A stretch of 64,000 bases of DNA from Candidatus Caenarcanales bacterium. GTDB lineage: Bacteria > Cyanobacteriota > Vampirovibrionia > 2-02-FULL-35-15. Shown piece by piece: positions 45,133-53,959 of the stretch (its first letter is position 1; every line of letters starts with the position of its first letter). Where the stretch lies: positions 186,001 through 250,000 of the forward strand of contig JAGVKQ010000007.1 in assembly GCA_020050435.1 (NCBI GenBank). Direction: 5' to 3'. The notes under the pieces are model-generated. The model saw only the letters and a list, made by a program, of their open reading frames with translations. It had not been told where the DNA came from and did no database searches. Position numbers and translations under genes: made by a program.

Positions 45133-46095
45133 CTATTTAAATTTGTAAGAGGACAACCTTTTATCACCAAGTTTTTCTACTAGTTTTTTATCTACGCAAT
45201 ATTTTAAATCTCTACTAGCTGTAGCAGTTGAGATGTCTTTAAAGAGGTTAATATAATCTTTCCTACTAAACATCTTATTTCTAAAATATTCCTTAGCTTT
45301 ATTAATTCTTTGTTCTGTACTTGCTGGTTCTGGTTTAAATTCGGAGTAATATCTGCTAAGTGAGTTATAAATAATTCCTAACATAAACTCTATAAATCTA
45401 GTTGATTCTCCTTGCTTATCTGACTGCTCTAAAGCTAAATAATATGCTTGTTGATTTTCTTTGATAATTGATTCAATAGGAATATATTGAAATACAGGGT
45501 TATATTTATAGAGAATTAAAGTCTGCCAAAATCTTCCAAGCCTTCCGTTTCCATCTAAAAACGGATGAATAAATTCAAATTCATAATGAAATGCGGAACT
45601 TTGTATTAAGGGATGCTCATCCTTATTTCTTTTTATGTAATCAAAAAGATTCTTTAAAAGCTTTGGTAACATTTTAGGTTGAGGGGCGATATGTGAAACC
45701 TTGCTACCTTTTAAGATCCCCACATTGGTTGATCTAGTCTTGCCTGCATTATCAATCAAACCCTGCATAAATGTTTTATGAGCTTTGCATAGTGAATCCA
45801 GAGAGCCTGGATTGTACTTAGTTAAACCTTCGTAAGCTTTAATTGCATTATTTACTTCTAAGATATCTTTCTTAGGACCTATGATTTTTTTGTTTTCTAT
45901 GATGTCTGTTATTTGCTCAATAGATAAAGTATTACCTTCAATTGAGAGCGTTCCATAAATCGTTTTAATTTTATTTTGCTTTCTTAGTTGTGGGGTAGGA
46001 ATAACTGAAATTAGACCTTCTAGCTTCCCGAGTAATTGTGAAATATCAGCTATTAGTGATATTGATTGTTTTGTTATTTTATAAGGTTGGTACAT
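45133..46095 (-). CDS. Fic-domain protein with C-terminal winged helix
   Basis: The 320-residue protein has an N-terminal inhibitory motif (YGTLSIEGNTLS, S/T-x3-E-G/N), which marks a class II Fic protein. The catalytic loop reads HPFLDGNGRLGRFWQTLILY near residue 185. Residues about 275-320 form a winged-helix domain (RKDYINLFKDISTATASRDLKYCVDKKLVEKL). Fic enzymes usually transfer AMP to proteins. A 22-bp palindrome 6 bases upstream of its start may be its own operator. Its stop abuts repeat copy C. Confidence 0.9.
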   Translation of the reverse strand: MYQPYKITKQSISLIADISQLLGKLEGLISVIPTPQLRKQNKIKTIYGTLSIEGNTLSIEQITDIIENKKIIGPKKDILEVNNAIKAYEGLTKYNPGSLDSLCKAHKTFMQGLIDNAGKTRSTNVGILKGSKVSHIAPQPKMLPKLLKNLFDYIKRNKDEHPLIQSSAFHYEFEFIHPFLDGNGRLGRFWQTLILYKYNPVFQYIPIESIIKENQQAYYLALEQSDKQGESTRFIEFMLGIIYNSLSRYYSEFKPEPASTEQRINKAKEYFRNKMFSRKDYINLFKDISTATASRDLKYCVDKKLVEKLGDKRLSSYKFK

Positions 46096-46100
46096 AGTGT

Positions 46101-46122
46101 GATAGTATCAAATGATACTATC
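46101..46122. promoter_or_regulatory. Perfect palindrome upstream of fic
   Basis: GATAGTATCA, two A, then TGATACTATC: exact 10-bp arms just before the fic start on the minus strand. The position, between start codon and promoter, fits an autoregulatory operator, possibly bound by the winged helix of the Fic protein itself. Confidence 0.7.
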
Positions 46123-46192
46123 ATTATACCCTAAATTGAGCTATCGTACCTATTATACTCTAGGAATTATGATATTAAACCTTATAGTTAAC

Positions 46193-46250
46193 GAGGTTCG
46201 CCAGGCTAATATGCTATTAAAAGTGGCTTGATTGCACAAGGGTAGATTTG
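46193..46250 (+). repeat. ssrA-type palindromic repeat, copy D (right half)
   Basis: AACGAGGTTCGCCAGGCTAA, TATGCTATTAAAAGTGGCTT and the tail GATTGCACAAGGGTAGATTT. The TGGAGACC part is missing. The tail GATTGCACA-GGGT-AGATTT is shared with copies F and I. Confidence 0.8.
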
Positions 46251-46384
46251 GTTTATCAAGTATAACTACTGGTTTTTGCCATGCTAGGTTAAGAACATTA
46301 GAGAAAATTAATCTTTTTAGCTTGCAATTTTATTCATTTAGTCTTTATCATTGAATTAGGTCCATCTTTTGTGAAAATTAAATT

Positions 46385-47113
46385 ATGAATTCTGTATCCG
46401 AATTTACATCATTAGCTGGAAGGTATCAACCAGGCAGATTTACTGCGAGTACTCTTGGTGCTCCTAAGTCTCTTAGTTGGGAAAATATTTATGAGCCACA
46501 TGTTGAAGGTCATTTTTTTACTAAGCAACAAATAGAAACCAGTTTTCCTAAGATTGCAAGAGCCTTTGATAAAGTTGTACAAATAGGTGCTGGATCTGGT
46601 TTCTTACTTTCAAATAGTGGCATACTACTTACTGATGAGCATGTATTGGATTCAATATTTTATTCTAATAGTTCATTAAAAGTGCAAAACTTATTGCTTG
46701 GAGGACAACAAATATCTTCCTTGCAAAATACAAATGTCTTATATAAGAGTAAAGAAGATGACTTTGCAGCATTACACATACCTTCAATGATTGGTAGGGG
46801 TTGTCTTGAATTCAATCTTTATCCAGAAGACCATCTTAATGATGTTGTCTTTTTGATTGGTAATCCAAATAGTTTTATGGGAAATAAGATTAATCAAGTA
46901 GAACAAGTAGTTTCAGTTGGACAACTTCTATCATATGATGGAAAAGTTTGTAAAGCAAGAATTTTAGCAACTAATGGTAATAGTGGAGGCCCTTTATTAA
47001 ATAGACGTGGTGAATGTCTTGGATTTATTCAACAACATTCAGAAGAAAGTCAGTTGGTTCAAGAGTGTCTTTCTATAAAATATGTTTTGGAAAAGCTTTC
47101 CACTAGTAGCTAA
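46385..47113 (+). CDS. Trypsin-like (HtrA-type) serine protease domain
   Basis: The 242-residue protein consists of little more than a protease domain: GAGSGFLLSNSGILLTDEHVLD (His about 86), YKSKEDDFAALHIP (Asp about 125) and RILATNGNSGGPLLNRRGECLGFIQ (Ser about 200). It lacks a signal peptide and a PDZ domain. It lies alone between repeat copies D and E as one cassette. It is not closely similar to the other protease at 38996. Confidence 0.8.
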   Translation: MNSVSEFTSLAGRYQPGRFTASTLGAPKSLSWENIYEPHVEGHFFTKQQIETSFPKIARAFDKVVQIGAGSGFLLSNSGILLTDEHVLDSIFYSNSSLKVQNLLLGGQQISSLQNTNVLYKSKEDDFAALHIPSMIGRGCLEFNLYPEDHLNDVVFLIGNPNSFMGNKINQVEQVVSVGQLLSYDGKVCKARILATNGNSGGPLLNRRGECLGFIQQHSEESQLVQECLSIKYVLEKLSTSS

Positions 47114-47132
47114 GTCTTTTTTTTATTTATAA

Positions 47133-47187
47133 GTGGCAAACCTTAAAGTGGTGGAGACCTAATGCAGGAAGTTCACGCTAATACGGT
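47133..47187 (+). repeat. ssrA-type palindromic repeat, copy E
   Basis: Starts with GTGGCAAACCTTAAAGTGG (left arm), then TGGAGACCTAATGCAGGAAG, then GTTCACGCTAATACGG. It begins 20 bases after the stop of the upstream protease gene. This copy shows the left arm GTGGCRAACC directly joined to TGGAGACC. Confidence 0.85.
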
Positions 47188-47360
47188 TTCGTTCTAGATT
47201 AAATATTTTTAAGGATACAATATTAAGACTCAATTTTCTAAAAATGTTCAAACAATTCTGCAAGAAATAACAACTTTTGCTGTTGGTTTAATTTGGTTGA
47301 GAATCGTCACTATCTTGACATTGACAGATCTTTATTAAAAATAGTTATAATAACAACCTT

Positions 47361-49118
47361 ATGTGTCGTATAGGTGTTGTAATTGGTCCAAATGCTAGGC
47401 ATTTGGGTATTAAACTAGCTGAACTTCAAAAATATGGGGGGAACCACCCTCCTGAATTATGGAGTGGTAGTACCTGTGCTTTAATGCACAATCGTTTTGA
47501 TGTTACATCATCTGATTATGGTGATGGTACATTTCCATTAGAAACAGATAATTTTGTTTTGCACTTTAATGGTGAAGTCTATGGATGGATGAATGATGAC
47601 TTTAAGTCTGCTAAAGAGAAGAGTGATTCTCACTTTGCAATGAGAGTTATTGAAAGTGTTGGTGTTGAAGCATTTTTAAAAGATGTGGATTTTCAAGGCT
47701 CGTATCAGATTTATGATAAAAAAAATAAATTAACCTACATTGCTGTAGATCAACTTAACACAGCTGGATATTTCTATACGGTTCATGGAGACAGCTTTAT
47801 TGGGGCATCTGAACATTCAGCTGTTCACTCTGTCTTGTCGGAGCTTGGTGCACCATCTGACACCCCAATAAACATTATAAAAAATGGATCATTTATTACA
47901 GTAGATGAAAAATTAAATGTTAATTCATTTGAATATAGAGATAGCTATAAACGAGTTTGGTCTGGACAACAATTCTCAATTGATGATTTTAAAGCTAGAG
48001 TAGAGATCTTAAATCAGCATTTAAAAAAATCAGTTGATTTGCGAATACCGGAATCAGGAGAATTTGGTGTGTTATGTAGCGGAGGTGTAGATAGCAGTTT
48101 GATTTTAGCTTATGCAGTGAAAGTATTGCGAGAACATGGAGAACTTGAACGCCTTAAAATATTTACTTTTGCTGACGAGGCAAAAAGTGTTGAAAGAGAT
48201 AATGATCTTTTCAATGTTAAAGTTTTGCTTGAAGCTTTAGAGATTGATGCAGATGCATTCTTACAAATAATTTCAAAAGAATTTGTTGATAATTACAAGG
48301 ATAGAGTTTATAAGGAGACTGTTTTTACTGAATCTCCATTTTTAGTTGCACCAGTACCAATGTTGGGTGCAGGTTCAAGACATATGGTCGCAATGTCATT
48401 AATACTAGGATGGATTGTTAATCATAATCCTGCAGTGAAAGTAATATTGACTGGAGATTGTGCTGATGAAATTTTTGCTGGTTACAATCCTATGAGCCAA
48501 AATATTTTTTCGGGAAATGAATTGAAAGAAAGAGTTGTTCAAAAACTAAATGATTTACCATTGAATGATGCATCTAGAGTAGCTTTATCATGTTTTCATG
48601 GAACAAGATATGTCTCGGAAAATATATTAGGAATCTCTAACCCAAGACCAGTTGAAGTTAGACAGCCATTTACTAGCCATAAAGTATTAAATGTTTTGGA
48701 AGGATGCCATCCCGATTACCTAATCGGGAAATATAGAGGTGAATGGTCATCTAAGTTTATTTTACGGAATGCTGCACTCCTTGCAGGTGTACCAGAAGAA
48801 ATTGCATTTAGAAAAAAATTACCTTTCCATGAAGGAGCAACTGCACTTAGAAATTCTGAATTTGAAAGTAGAGAAATTGAATTTGCAAAATTAGAAAATA
48901 CTGTATTTTCTGCAGATGAAGTTGAGCAGCTTAAGAAGCTAGGTATTGATCCTAATTCCCCTGGCTCTGCTATGTACAGAGTTGCAAATCGTTGTGGATT
49001 GCAAGGACTCTTTGCCGGAAACTCATTTAGCGATAGCATGCTAGGACATGTAAATTCAACTGATATTTCAGGAACTGAGTATTTACCATCTAAGCCTATA
49101 GAATTTACTTCTCTGTAA
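47361..49118 (+). CDS. Asparagine-synthetase-like amidotransferase
   Basis: The 585-residue protein begins MCRIG with Cys2 as the class II glutaminase nucleophile; HNRFDVTS and HFNGEVYG belong to the same domain. The synthetase domain has the pyrophosphate loop GVLCSGGVDSSLILAYAV and GDCADEIFAGYNPM. It is AsnB-like in layout, but residual likeness to known AsnB is modest, so the acceptor could be something other than aspartate. TTGACA (47320s) and TATAAT (47346) end 9 bases before the ATG, which suggests a leaderless message. The stop is followed 9 bases later by repeat copy F. Confidence 0.8.
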   Translation: MCRIGVVIGPNARHLGIKLAELQKYGGNHPPELWSGSTCALMHNRFDVTSSDYGDGTFPLETDNFVLHFNGEVYGWMNDDFKSAKEKSDSHFAMRVIESVGVEAFLKDVDFQGSYQIYDKKNKLTYIAVDQLNTAGYFYTVHGDSFIGASEHSAVHSVLSELGAPSDTPINIIKNGSFITVDEKLNVNSFEYRDSYKRVWSGQQFSIDDFKARVEILNQHLKKSVDLRIPESGEFGVLCSGGVDSSLILAYAVKVLREHGELERLKIFTFADEAKSVERDNDLFNVKVLLEALEIDADAFLQIISKEFVDNYKDRVYKETVFTESPFLVAPVPMLGAGSRHMVAMSLILGWIVNHNPAVKVILTGDCADEIFAGYNPMSQNIFSGNELKERVVQKLNDLPLNDASRVALSCFHGTRYVSENILGISNPRPVEVRQPFTSHKVLNVLEGCHPDYLIGKYRGEWSSKFILRNAALLAGVPEEIAFRKKLPFHEGATALRNSEFESREIEFAKLENTVFSADEVEQLKKLGIDPNSPGSAMYRVANRCGLQGLFAGNSFSDSMLGHVNSTDISGTEYLPSKPIEFTSL

Positions 49119-49126
49119 AAAAATTG

Positions 49127-49280
49127 ATGGAGACCTAGTTAATAAATAAGTTTTAAGTTGCAAGTTTCAAGTAGCAAGGAATTCAGTTCTCCTTGAAACT
49201 TGTTACTTATTGCTTGAAACTAGTTTGTTCGCCATGCTAATACATTATTAAAAGTGGCTTGATTGCACAGGGTCAGATTT
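49127..49280 (+). repeat. ssrA-type palindromic repeat, copy F, with nested insertion
   Basis: ATGGAGACCTAGTTAATAAA, the nested element (about 49140-49225), GTTCGCCATGCTAATACATT and the tail GTGGCTTGATTGCACAGGGT. It matches copy C closely over about 130 bases. Confidence 0.88.
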
Positions 49281-49424
49281 TGTTTATCTAACTCAAGCCC
49301 TAATTTTTGCGATGCTAGGTTACGAATATTAGAAAGATTTAATCTTTTAGTCTTGATAATTAAGCAAAGAATTTTGCATGATTAGAATGCAAGGAAGAAT
49401 AGATGATTAATTTTTACACAAAAT

Positions 49425-50477
49425 ATGCAAATAAATCATCAATACCCTTATGGATTTTGCTCGTTAGCTAGAATCACAGCTTTAAGAGAAAAAAAATCTC
49501 TAAATGCAGCTGAGTTTGCTCAGTTGTCTGGACTCGAAGAATTTCCAAATAATGGAACAATGGCTGATTGTGCTATTAGTGAAATTCAAGAAAGATTAGG
49601 TGTTAATTCTTCCCGCTGCTTGACTCCTGAAGAGAGAGAAACACTTAAAGCAGTTCGACTAACAAGAAAAATATATTCTAATTCAAATGGCATGCTTCTT
49701 TGTGAACGAGGAAAAATCGCCCGATTTAATAGAATGATAAATGCTGACATGGTTTCATTTCTCGAAGATCTAGATATCATTTTGACTTATAAACCAATTA
49801 ATCTTTTGCTATATGATGAATTATTTAAAGATATGCTTTACCAAAGATATCAGGAATTAGGATGGAATCATATTGCTATAACCTTACGTATGAATAATAA
49901 TGAATTGTCCAATATGACCAAAGAAGAAGTTCTTAATTTATTTAGGGTTGGAGAGGAGCATCTACATCGTAAAAGAGGATTACTTGCAAGTGGAGAATTA
50001 AGCTTGCCTATCTTTAATGAAGGTATTCCGCGAAGGGAATCATATCCTGATCGCTGGGCAGGTGAAAAAAATATAAATACAAAGAATGATGATATTTGTC
50101 ACTGCTCTCATGGAGGTGGTTTTAGATATTTACAAAGAATCTTACGTGGTTTGCATCCTGGAAGTGAGCTTGAACATCAAACTGCCCGTGGAATTCAAGT
50201 ACACCCACATTCTTACCCTTGGGACAAATTAAATTTTTATGCAAAAAGGTCACTATCGTATTTTGATACACCTGCAATAATAACTTTTGATATAAAAGCG
50301 GAGTATCTTGATGGTCAACCAAATGGATATGAAGCAGGTATTAGGCATGAATTCTTTGATCAAGCAAGTAAATTTAAATTAGAAAATACTACTACTGGTG
50401 AAGTTATTGAAGCAACAGATCTAGTTAAAATGAGAGAAGAGATTTTAAAAAGAAAAGCTGGAATCGGTGATTTATAA
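49425..50477 (+). CDS. Accessory protein with ADP-ribosyltransferase-like C-terminus (paralogue 1)
   Basis: The 350-residue protein aligns over its length with the C-terminal 350 residues of the protein at 52375 (FPNNGTMAD/FPDNFEMAE, KPINLLLYDELFKDMLYQRY/RPINLLMTDELFKHVLYQRY). The C-terminal part has HCSHGGGFRYLQRILRGLHPG, ARGIQVHPH, FYAKRSLSYFDTPAII and YEAGIRHEFFDQ, an arrangement recalling the His-Tyr-Glu core of PARP-type ADP-ribosyltransferases. This fold is an inference. There is no signal peptide. It forms one cassette between repeat copies F and G. Confidence 0.5.
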   Translation: MQINHQYPYGFCSLARITALREKKSLNAAEFAQLSGLEEFPNNGTMADCAISEIQERLGVNSSRCLTPEERETLKAVRLTRKIYSNSNGMLLCERGKIARFNRMINADMVSFLEDLDIILTYKPINLLLYDELFKDMLYQRYQELGWNHIAITLRMNNNELSNMTKEEVLNLFRVGEEHLHRKRGLLASGELSLPIFNEGIPRRESYPDRWAGEKNINTKNDDICHCSHGGGFRYLQRILRGLHPGSELEHQTARGIQVHPHSYPWDKLNFYAKRSLSYFDTPAIITFDIKAEYLDGQPNGYEAGIRHEFFDQASKFKLENTTTGEVIEATDLVKMREEILKRKAGIGDL

Positions 50478-50490
50478 AAAATATTAAACT

Positions 50491-50584
50491 TGGTGGAGAC
50501 CTCGTTTTACTCGCTGGAAATGTAATGTAATTGAGACAGGCACAAAGTTCGCCACGCTAATACATTATTAAAAGCAGCTTAGAC
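50491..50584 (+). repeat. ssrA-type palindromic repeat, copy G (reference long form)
   Basis: TGGTGGAGACCTCGTTTTAC, TCGCTGGAAATGTAATGTAA, TTGAGACAGGCACAAAGTTC, GCCACGCTAATACATTATTA and AAAGCAGCTTAGAC. It starts 14 bases after the upstream stop codon. It is followed by about 140 bases of AT-rich promoter region. Confidence 0.88.
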
Positions 50585-50722
50585 TTTTATCAAATTGGTT
50601 AAGAGGTTAAAATATAAATGGTTAATGAGAGAAAATTAATTTAAAAATAATCTTTTAATGTTGACTTATAAGGTTTAAATATATTATTCTTAAGCCCTAC
50701 AAAACTTTTAAAGGGGATAAGT

Positions 50723-51058
50723 ATGAGGTTAGTTGCTGCATCTATAGGAACCGGGTTAATGGGACAAGGTATTGATGTGACTAAAACTAATAGAAGAGAA
50801 TTTCATCGACTTGCAGTAGTACTATCTATGCAAAATGACAGTGGATCAAATCTTAGAAATGTACCACTACTAGCTATCCCACAAATAAGAAACTCAAATC
50901 ATTGTTTCATGACCCCTCTAGAATATCTTGCTTTTATAGGTAAAGAAGTAGGTATTCCTGATCAACAAATAAAATCAACTCTTAATGATGCTGCCAGAGG
51001 ACGCCTTCACATTACCCCTGATTTAAGAGAGTTTGGAGTAGAAGTAATCCCAACTTAG
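50723..51058 (+). CDS. Small cassette protein of unknown function
   Basis: A 111-residue soluble protein with a clear ribosome site (AAAGGGG at 50711). The N-terminus MRLVAASIGTGLMGQGIDVT is glycine-rich, and the rest is mixed. I recognise no family. It forms a cassette of its own between repeat copies G and H. Confidence 0.5.
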   Translation: MRLVAASIGTGLMGQGIDVTKTNRREFHRLAVVLSMQNDSGSNLRNVPLLAIPQIRNSNHCFMTPLEYLAFIGKEVGIPDQQIKSTLNDAARGRLHITPDLREFGVEVIPT

Positions 51059-51105
51059 GTAGCGGTTCTAACTAATTTGATAGAGCTTCGTGGTTCATTT
51101 TTAAT

Positions 51106-51195
51106 GACTAGAGATCTAGTTTTACTTACCAAAAATGTAATGTAGGTGAGTAACGAAGTTCGCCACGTTAATACATTGATGAAAGTAGTTTAAAC
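51106..51195 (+). repeat. ssrA-type palindromic repeat, copy H
   Basis: GACTAGAGATCTAGTTTTAC, TTACCAAAAATGTAATGTAG, GTGAGTAACGAAGTTCGCCA, CGTTAATACATTGATGAAAG and TAGTTTAAAC. ACTTACC and GGTGAGT pair as the inner stem. The right end contains the stop codon of the minus-strand methyltransferase (51190-51192). Confidence 0.88.
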
Positions 51196-52002
51196 TTTTT
51201 GAGCTATCGCCATAATGTGTGGACCCACCCCGAGTAAAGAAGGTTCCCTTTCAACTTTTCTAATTGTTTCAAGAAGCAATTTTTTATAACTCTCATTATT
51301 CCATTTGTCTTCAAAATTAGGTAAAAGCCAACCAAAACTTTCTATTGATATTAAACTATCAACTCTTAGTCCAGCTTCATTGATTTCTGTTTTAAGTTCT
51401 TCAGGTAAGTGGAAATATGAAGTGGTAAAGTATTTTGATTTTCCCGTATTGTTTATATGTTGTCCATCTTTTAAATCTTGATTCATGATATCTATGAATT
51501 GACTATCTTGTATAAGATTGCTAAAAAACCCATCATAGGTTGAAGCATAGCGGGATATTCCAACGCAAAAAAGCAGTCCACCAGGGATTAAAACTCTTTT
51601 TGCTTCACTTAATGCTTGTAAACGTTCTTCTTTTTTAGTTAAGTGATACATAGGACCCAGCATTAAAGCAATATCAAAGGACTCAGATTTAAACTTTAAG
51701 TCACAAGCATTACCAATATTCAAACTCTGTAGTTGTTTGCCTGATTCTTTTAAATGTTTTTTTGCACTTTCAATATTTACTGGAGATAGATCTAACAAAT
51801 TAACCTCATGACCCATATCAGATAGCCAAAAAGAATAAGCTCCCATTCCACCACCAATATCAAGTATTTTGCTTGGTTTTTTTATATGGCGAAGAATAAT
51901 TTCTTTAGTTCTTTCAAACTCTAATTTAAAAGGACCAAGTGATAGCCTGTTGGATTCAACACCAGAATTGTAGTACTCTACAATTTCATTTTTTGTACTC
52001 AT
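51190..52002 (-). CDS. Class I SAM-dependent methyltransferase
   Basis: The 270-residue protein has motif I (KILDIGGGMGAYSFWLSDMGHEVNLLDLSP), motif IV (FDIALMLGPMYHLTKKEERL) and EAKRVLIPGGLLFCVGI. It belongs to the Methyltransf_11/25 type; the substrate is unknown. It is one of the few minus-strand genes of the array. Its stop codon is formed by repeat copy H and its 5' flank (52015-52060) carries another fragment of the repeat. Confidence 0.85.
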   Translation of the reverse strand: MSTKNEIVEYYNSGVESNRLSLGPFKLEFERTKEIILRHIKKPSKILDIGGGMGAYSFWLSDMGHEVNLLDLSPVNIESAKKHLKESGKQLQSLNIGNACDLKFKSESFDIALMLGPMYHLTKKEERLQALSEAKRVLIPGGLLFCVGISRYASTYDGFFSNLIQDSQFIDIMNQDLKDGQHINNTGKSKYFTTSYFHLPEELKTEINEAGLRVDSLISIESFGWLLPNFEDKWNNESYKKLLLETIRKVEREPSLLGVGPHIMAIAQKV

Positions 52003-52050
52003 GTAAAAATAATATCATTACACAGCGTCAGATTTTGGTTATTATAAAAA

Positions 52051-52268
52051 CTGGCAAACCTTAAAAATGTTGGTAAAGAATTACATTGAATTTATAACTA
52101 AAAGGACCCGTCCAATTTACTTGGCGGGTCCGATAAAACGTTTTATTGAGATGAAGGAAGTTTCAACTTGTTTGAAACTCCATAAATGAAATTTGGAGAC
52201 CTAGTGAACGAAGTTCGCCATGCTAATACATTAATGAAAGCTGCTTGATTGCACAGGGTCAGATTTAG
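52051..52268 (+). repeat. ssrA-type palindromic repeat, copy I, split by a two-hairpin element
   Basis: CTGGCAAACCTTAAAAATG (52051) is the left arm. The right part, TTTGGAGACCTAGTGAACGA then AGTTCGCCATGCTAATACAT, lies at 52193-52240, followed by the tail TGATTGCACAGGGTCAGATT. The two-hairpin element at 52102-52188 separates the two parts. A tail-like fragment (CACAGCGTCAGATTTTGG) also lies at 52021. Confidence 0.82.
52102..52188. repeat. Two-hairpin structured element, copy 1
   Basis: Stem 1 pairs GGACCCG (52104) with CGGGTCC (ends 52131). Stem 2 pairs GGAAGTTTC (52156) with GAAACTCC (ends 52181), followed by CATAAATG. The second copy at 61923-62008 has the same spacings, but different stem bases that still pair. 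Confidence 0.75.
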
Positions 52269-52374
52269 TTTATTGAATACTTAGGATAAAAATACTATGA
52301 ATTAACTTGAATTTAGAAGACTTTAATTGCTATCCTCTGGTTAAGAGATATTTAAGAACTCTATAAAACATACT

Positions 52375-53919
52375 ATGTCTAATACAGTAACAGTAATAAA
52401 TAAGACTATCCCTTATATCCTTAGGCCTGCTTTTGCTAAAAAGTTAGAAAGCCCTACTAAGGATGATATTAATAAACTTTATACTGAGATTTCTTCAGAA
52501 GATAAAATGAAACCTACATTTTTTGAAAGAAGATCTTTAATGGATTATATTGCTACTTCAGTTTTAGGAGTAGGCATTCTAGGGAGTATAGTCGGTCATT
52601 TCAAAGAAAGTAAAGGTCTACTTGGAGGAGCGGGAGTCGTTGCTGTTGCTGGTATAGCAAGTTTTATTTATAAGTTTATAAAAACTCCTGCTTTGGAAAA
52701 ACTTGCAAATATTGTAGAAACTGAGAGTACAAATGTTAAGCCTGAAGTAGATTTATCTGGTGAAATGAGTCCAGAGTATAAACAGTGGTTAACAGATGTT
52801 AAAAAGGAAATTTATGATCAACCTGATTACTCAGATCGAATTCAAGAATTGAGCAAAAGAAATGATTTGTCTGATGAAGAGAAAGCTGAACTTGTTGGAT
52901 TAAAAGAATTTCCTGATAATTTTGAAATGGCTGAATTAGTTCAAATAAAAGAATTAGGGAAAGAGCCGCTTACACCTTTAGAGGAAACAGTGCTTGAATC
53001 TGTTAGATTGATGCAAAGAGTTAGATCTGATAATTTATTTAGTGGTGATCAAGAAGTTGTTGATAGATTAAAAAGAATGTTAGATGCTGACAAAGAAACA
53101 TTTTTAAAAGAACTAAAAACACTACTAGAAGAAAGACCTATAAATCTTTTAATGACTGATGAGCTTTTTAAACATGTACTTTATCAAAGATATTTGGTTG
53201 TTAGAAATGAAAAAGGAAGAGGTAGTCCTCCTTTAGCTGATTATGAAGATTTCCGTTTGTTGTTTAGAGCAACCAACAAAAAAGAAGCTTCCTTTAAAGA
53301 AGTATTGCCAACCGATAAAGTATTAGATGTATTTTCTAATATAGAAAATACAAGACAAGAGTTTATAAATGAAGGTATGACTCCTATTCCCAAATATAAC
53401 CCTAAGGAAGTGAAAAGAGGAAAAGTTTATATAAAAGGTTGGTGGAATGAGCAACCAAAGTTTGGAAATGATTTAGTTTACAGTAATACTGTTTGTCAAT
53501 CTGTTCATGGAGGTGGAGCTAGATTATTAAAACTTATACTAACTGGTAAGCATCCAGGATATGATTTGGAAAATTCAAATGATGACGGAAAGAGTGCCAA
53601 AGGAATACAAGTTCACCCTAATATTAAACATCCTATAGATTCATATGGAGAAGATGCTGTAGATCGCTCGCGAGAAACTTATTCTCCTAGATCTGAATAC
53701 TACTTTGATACTCCATCCTTACTTTTCTTAAGAATAGAAGCTCGCTATCTTGATAGTCAACAAAGGGATTATGAAGCAGGTATTAGAAGTGAGTTTTTAG
53801 AGCATGCTACTGATTTTAGGTTAGAGAATCTTGTTACTGGTGAAGTTTTACAAGGCGATACGCTTAAAGATATAAGAGAAGCTATAGCAAAATCTAAAAT
53901 TGGGATTGGGAATTTTTAG
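52375..53919 (+). CDS. Membrane-associated accessory protein with ADP-ribosyltransferase-like C-terminus (paralogue 2)
   Basis: The 514-residue protein has about 160 extra N-terminal residues compared with the paralogue at 49425, including two hydrophobic segments (YIATSVLGVGILGSIVGHF, GLLGGAGVVAVAGIASFIYKF). Its C-terminal part keeps TVCQSVHGGGARLLKLILTG, AKGIQVHP, YYFDTPSLLFLRIEARYLD and DYEAGIRSEFLEHATDFRLE. The shared His, Tyr/Phe and Glu positions suggest an ADP-ribosyltransferase-like fold. TATAAA at 52362 lies 7 bases before the ATG, without a Shine-Dalgarno. Confidence 0.5.
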   Translation: MSNTVTVINKTIPYILRPAFAKKLESPTKDDINKLYTEISSEDKMKPTFFERRSLMDYIATSVLGVGILGSIVGHFKESKGLLGGAGVVAVAGIASFIYKFIKTPALEKLANIVETESTNVKPEVDLSGEMSPEYKQWLTDVKKEIYDQPDYSDRIQELSKRNDLSDEEKAELVGLKEFPDNFEMAELVQIKELGKEPLTPLEETVLESVRLMQRVRSDNLFSGDQEVVDRLKRMLDADKETFLKELKTLLEERPINLLMTDELFKHVLYQRYLVVRNEKGRGSPPLADYEDFRLLFRATNKKEASFKEVLPTDKVLDVFSNIENTRQEFINEGMTPIPKYNPKEVKRGKVYIKGWWNEQPKFGNDLVYSNTVCQSVHGGGARLLKLILTGKHPGYDLENSNDDGKSAKGIQVHPNIKHPIDSYGEDAVDRSRETYSPRSEYYFDTPSLLFLRIEARYLDSQQRDYEAGIRSEFLEHATDFRLENLVTGEVLQGDTLKDIREAIAKSKIGIGNF

Positions 53920-53959
53920 GAATATAATTAAATCTTTTCCAATTTTATTTATTGAAAAA

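Noticed and set aside
48709..48733. Short palindrome CCCGATT..AATCGGG in the asparagine-synthetase-like gene as an inserted element
   Set aside because: The arms are only 7 bp and the encoded residues fit the surrounding domain, so chance is likely.
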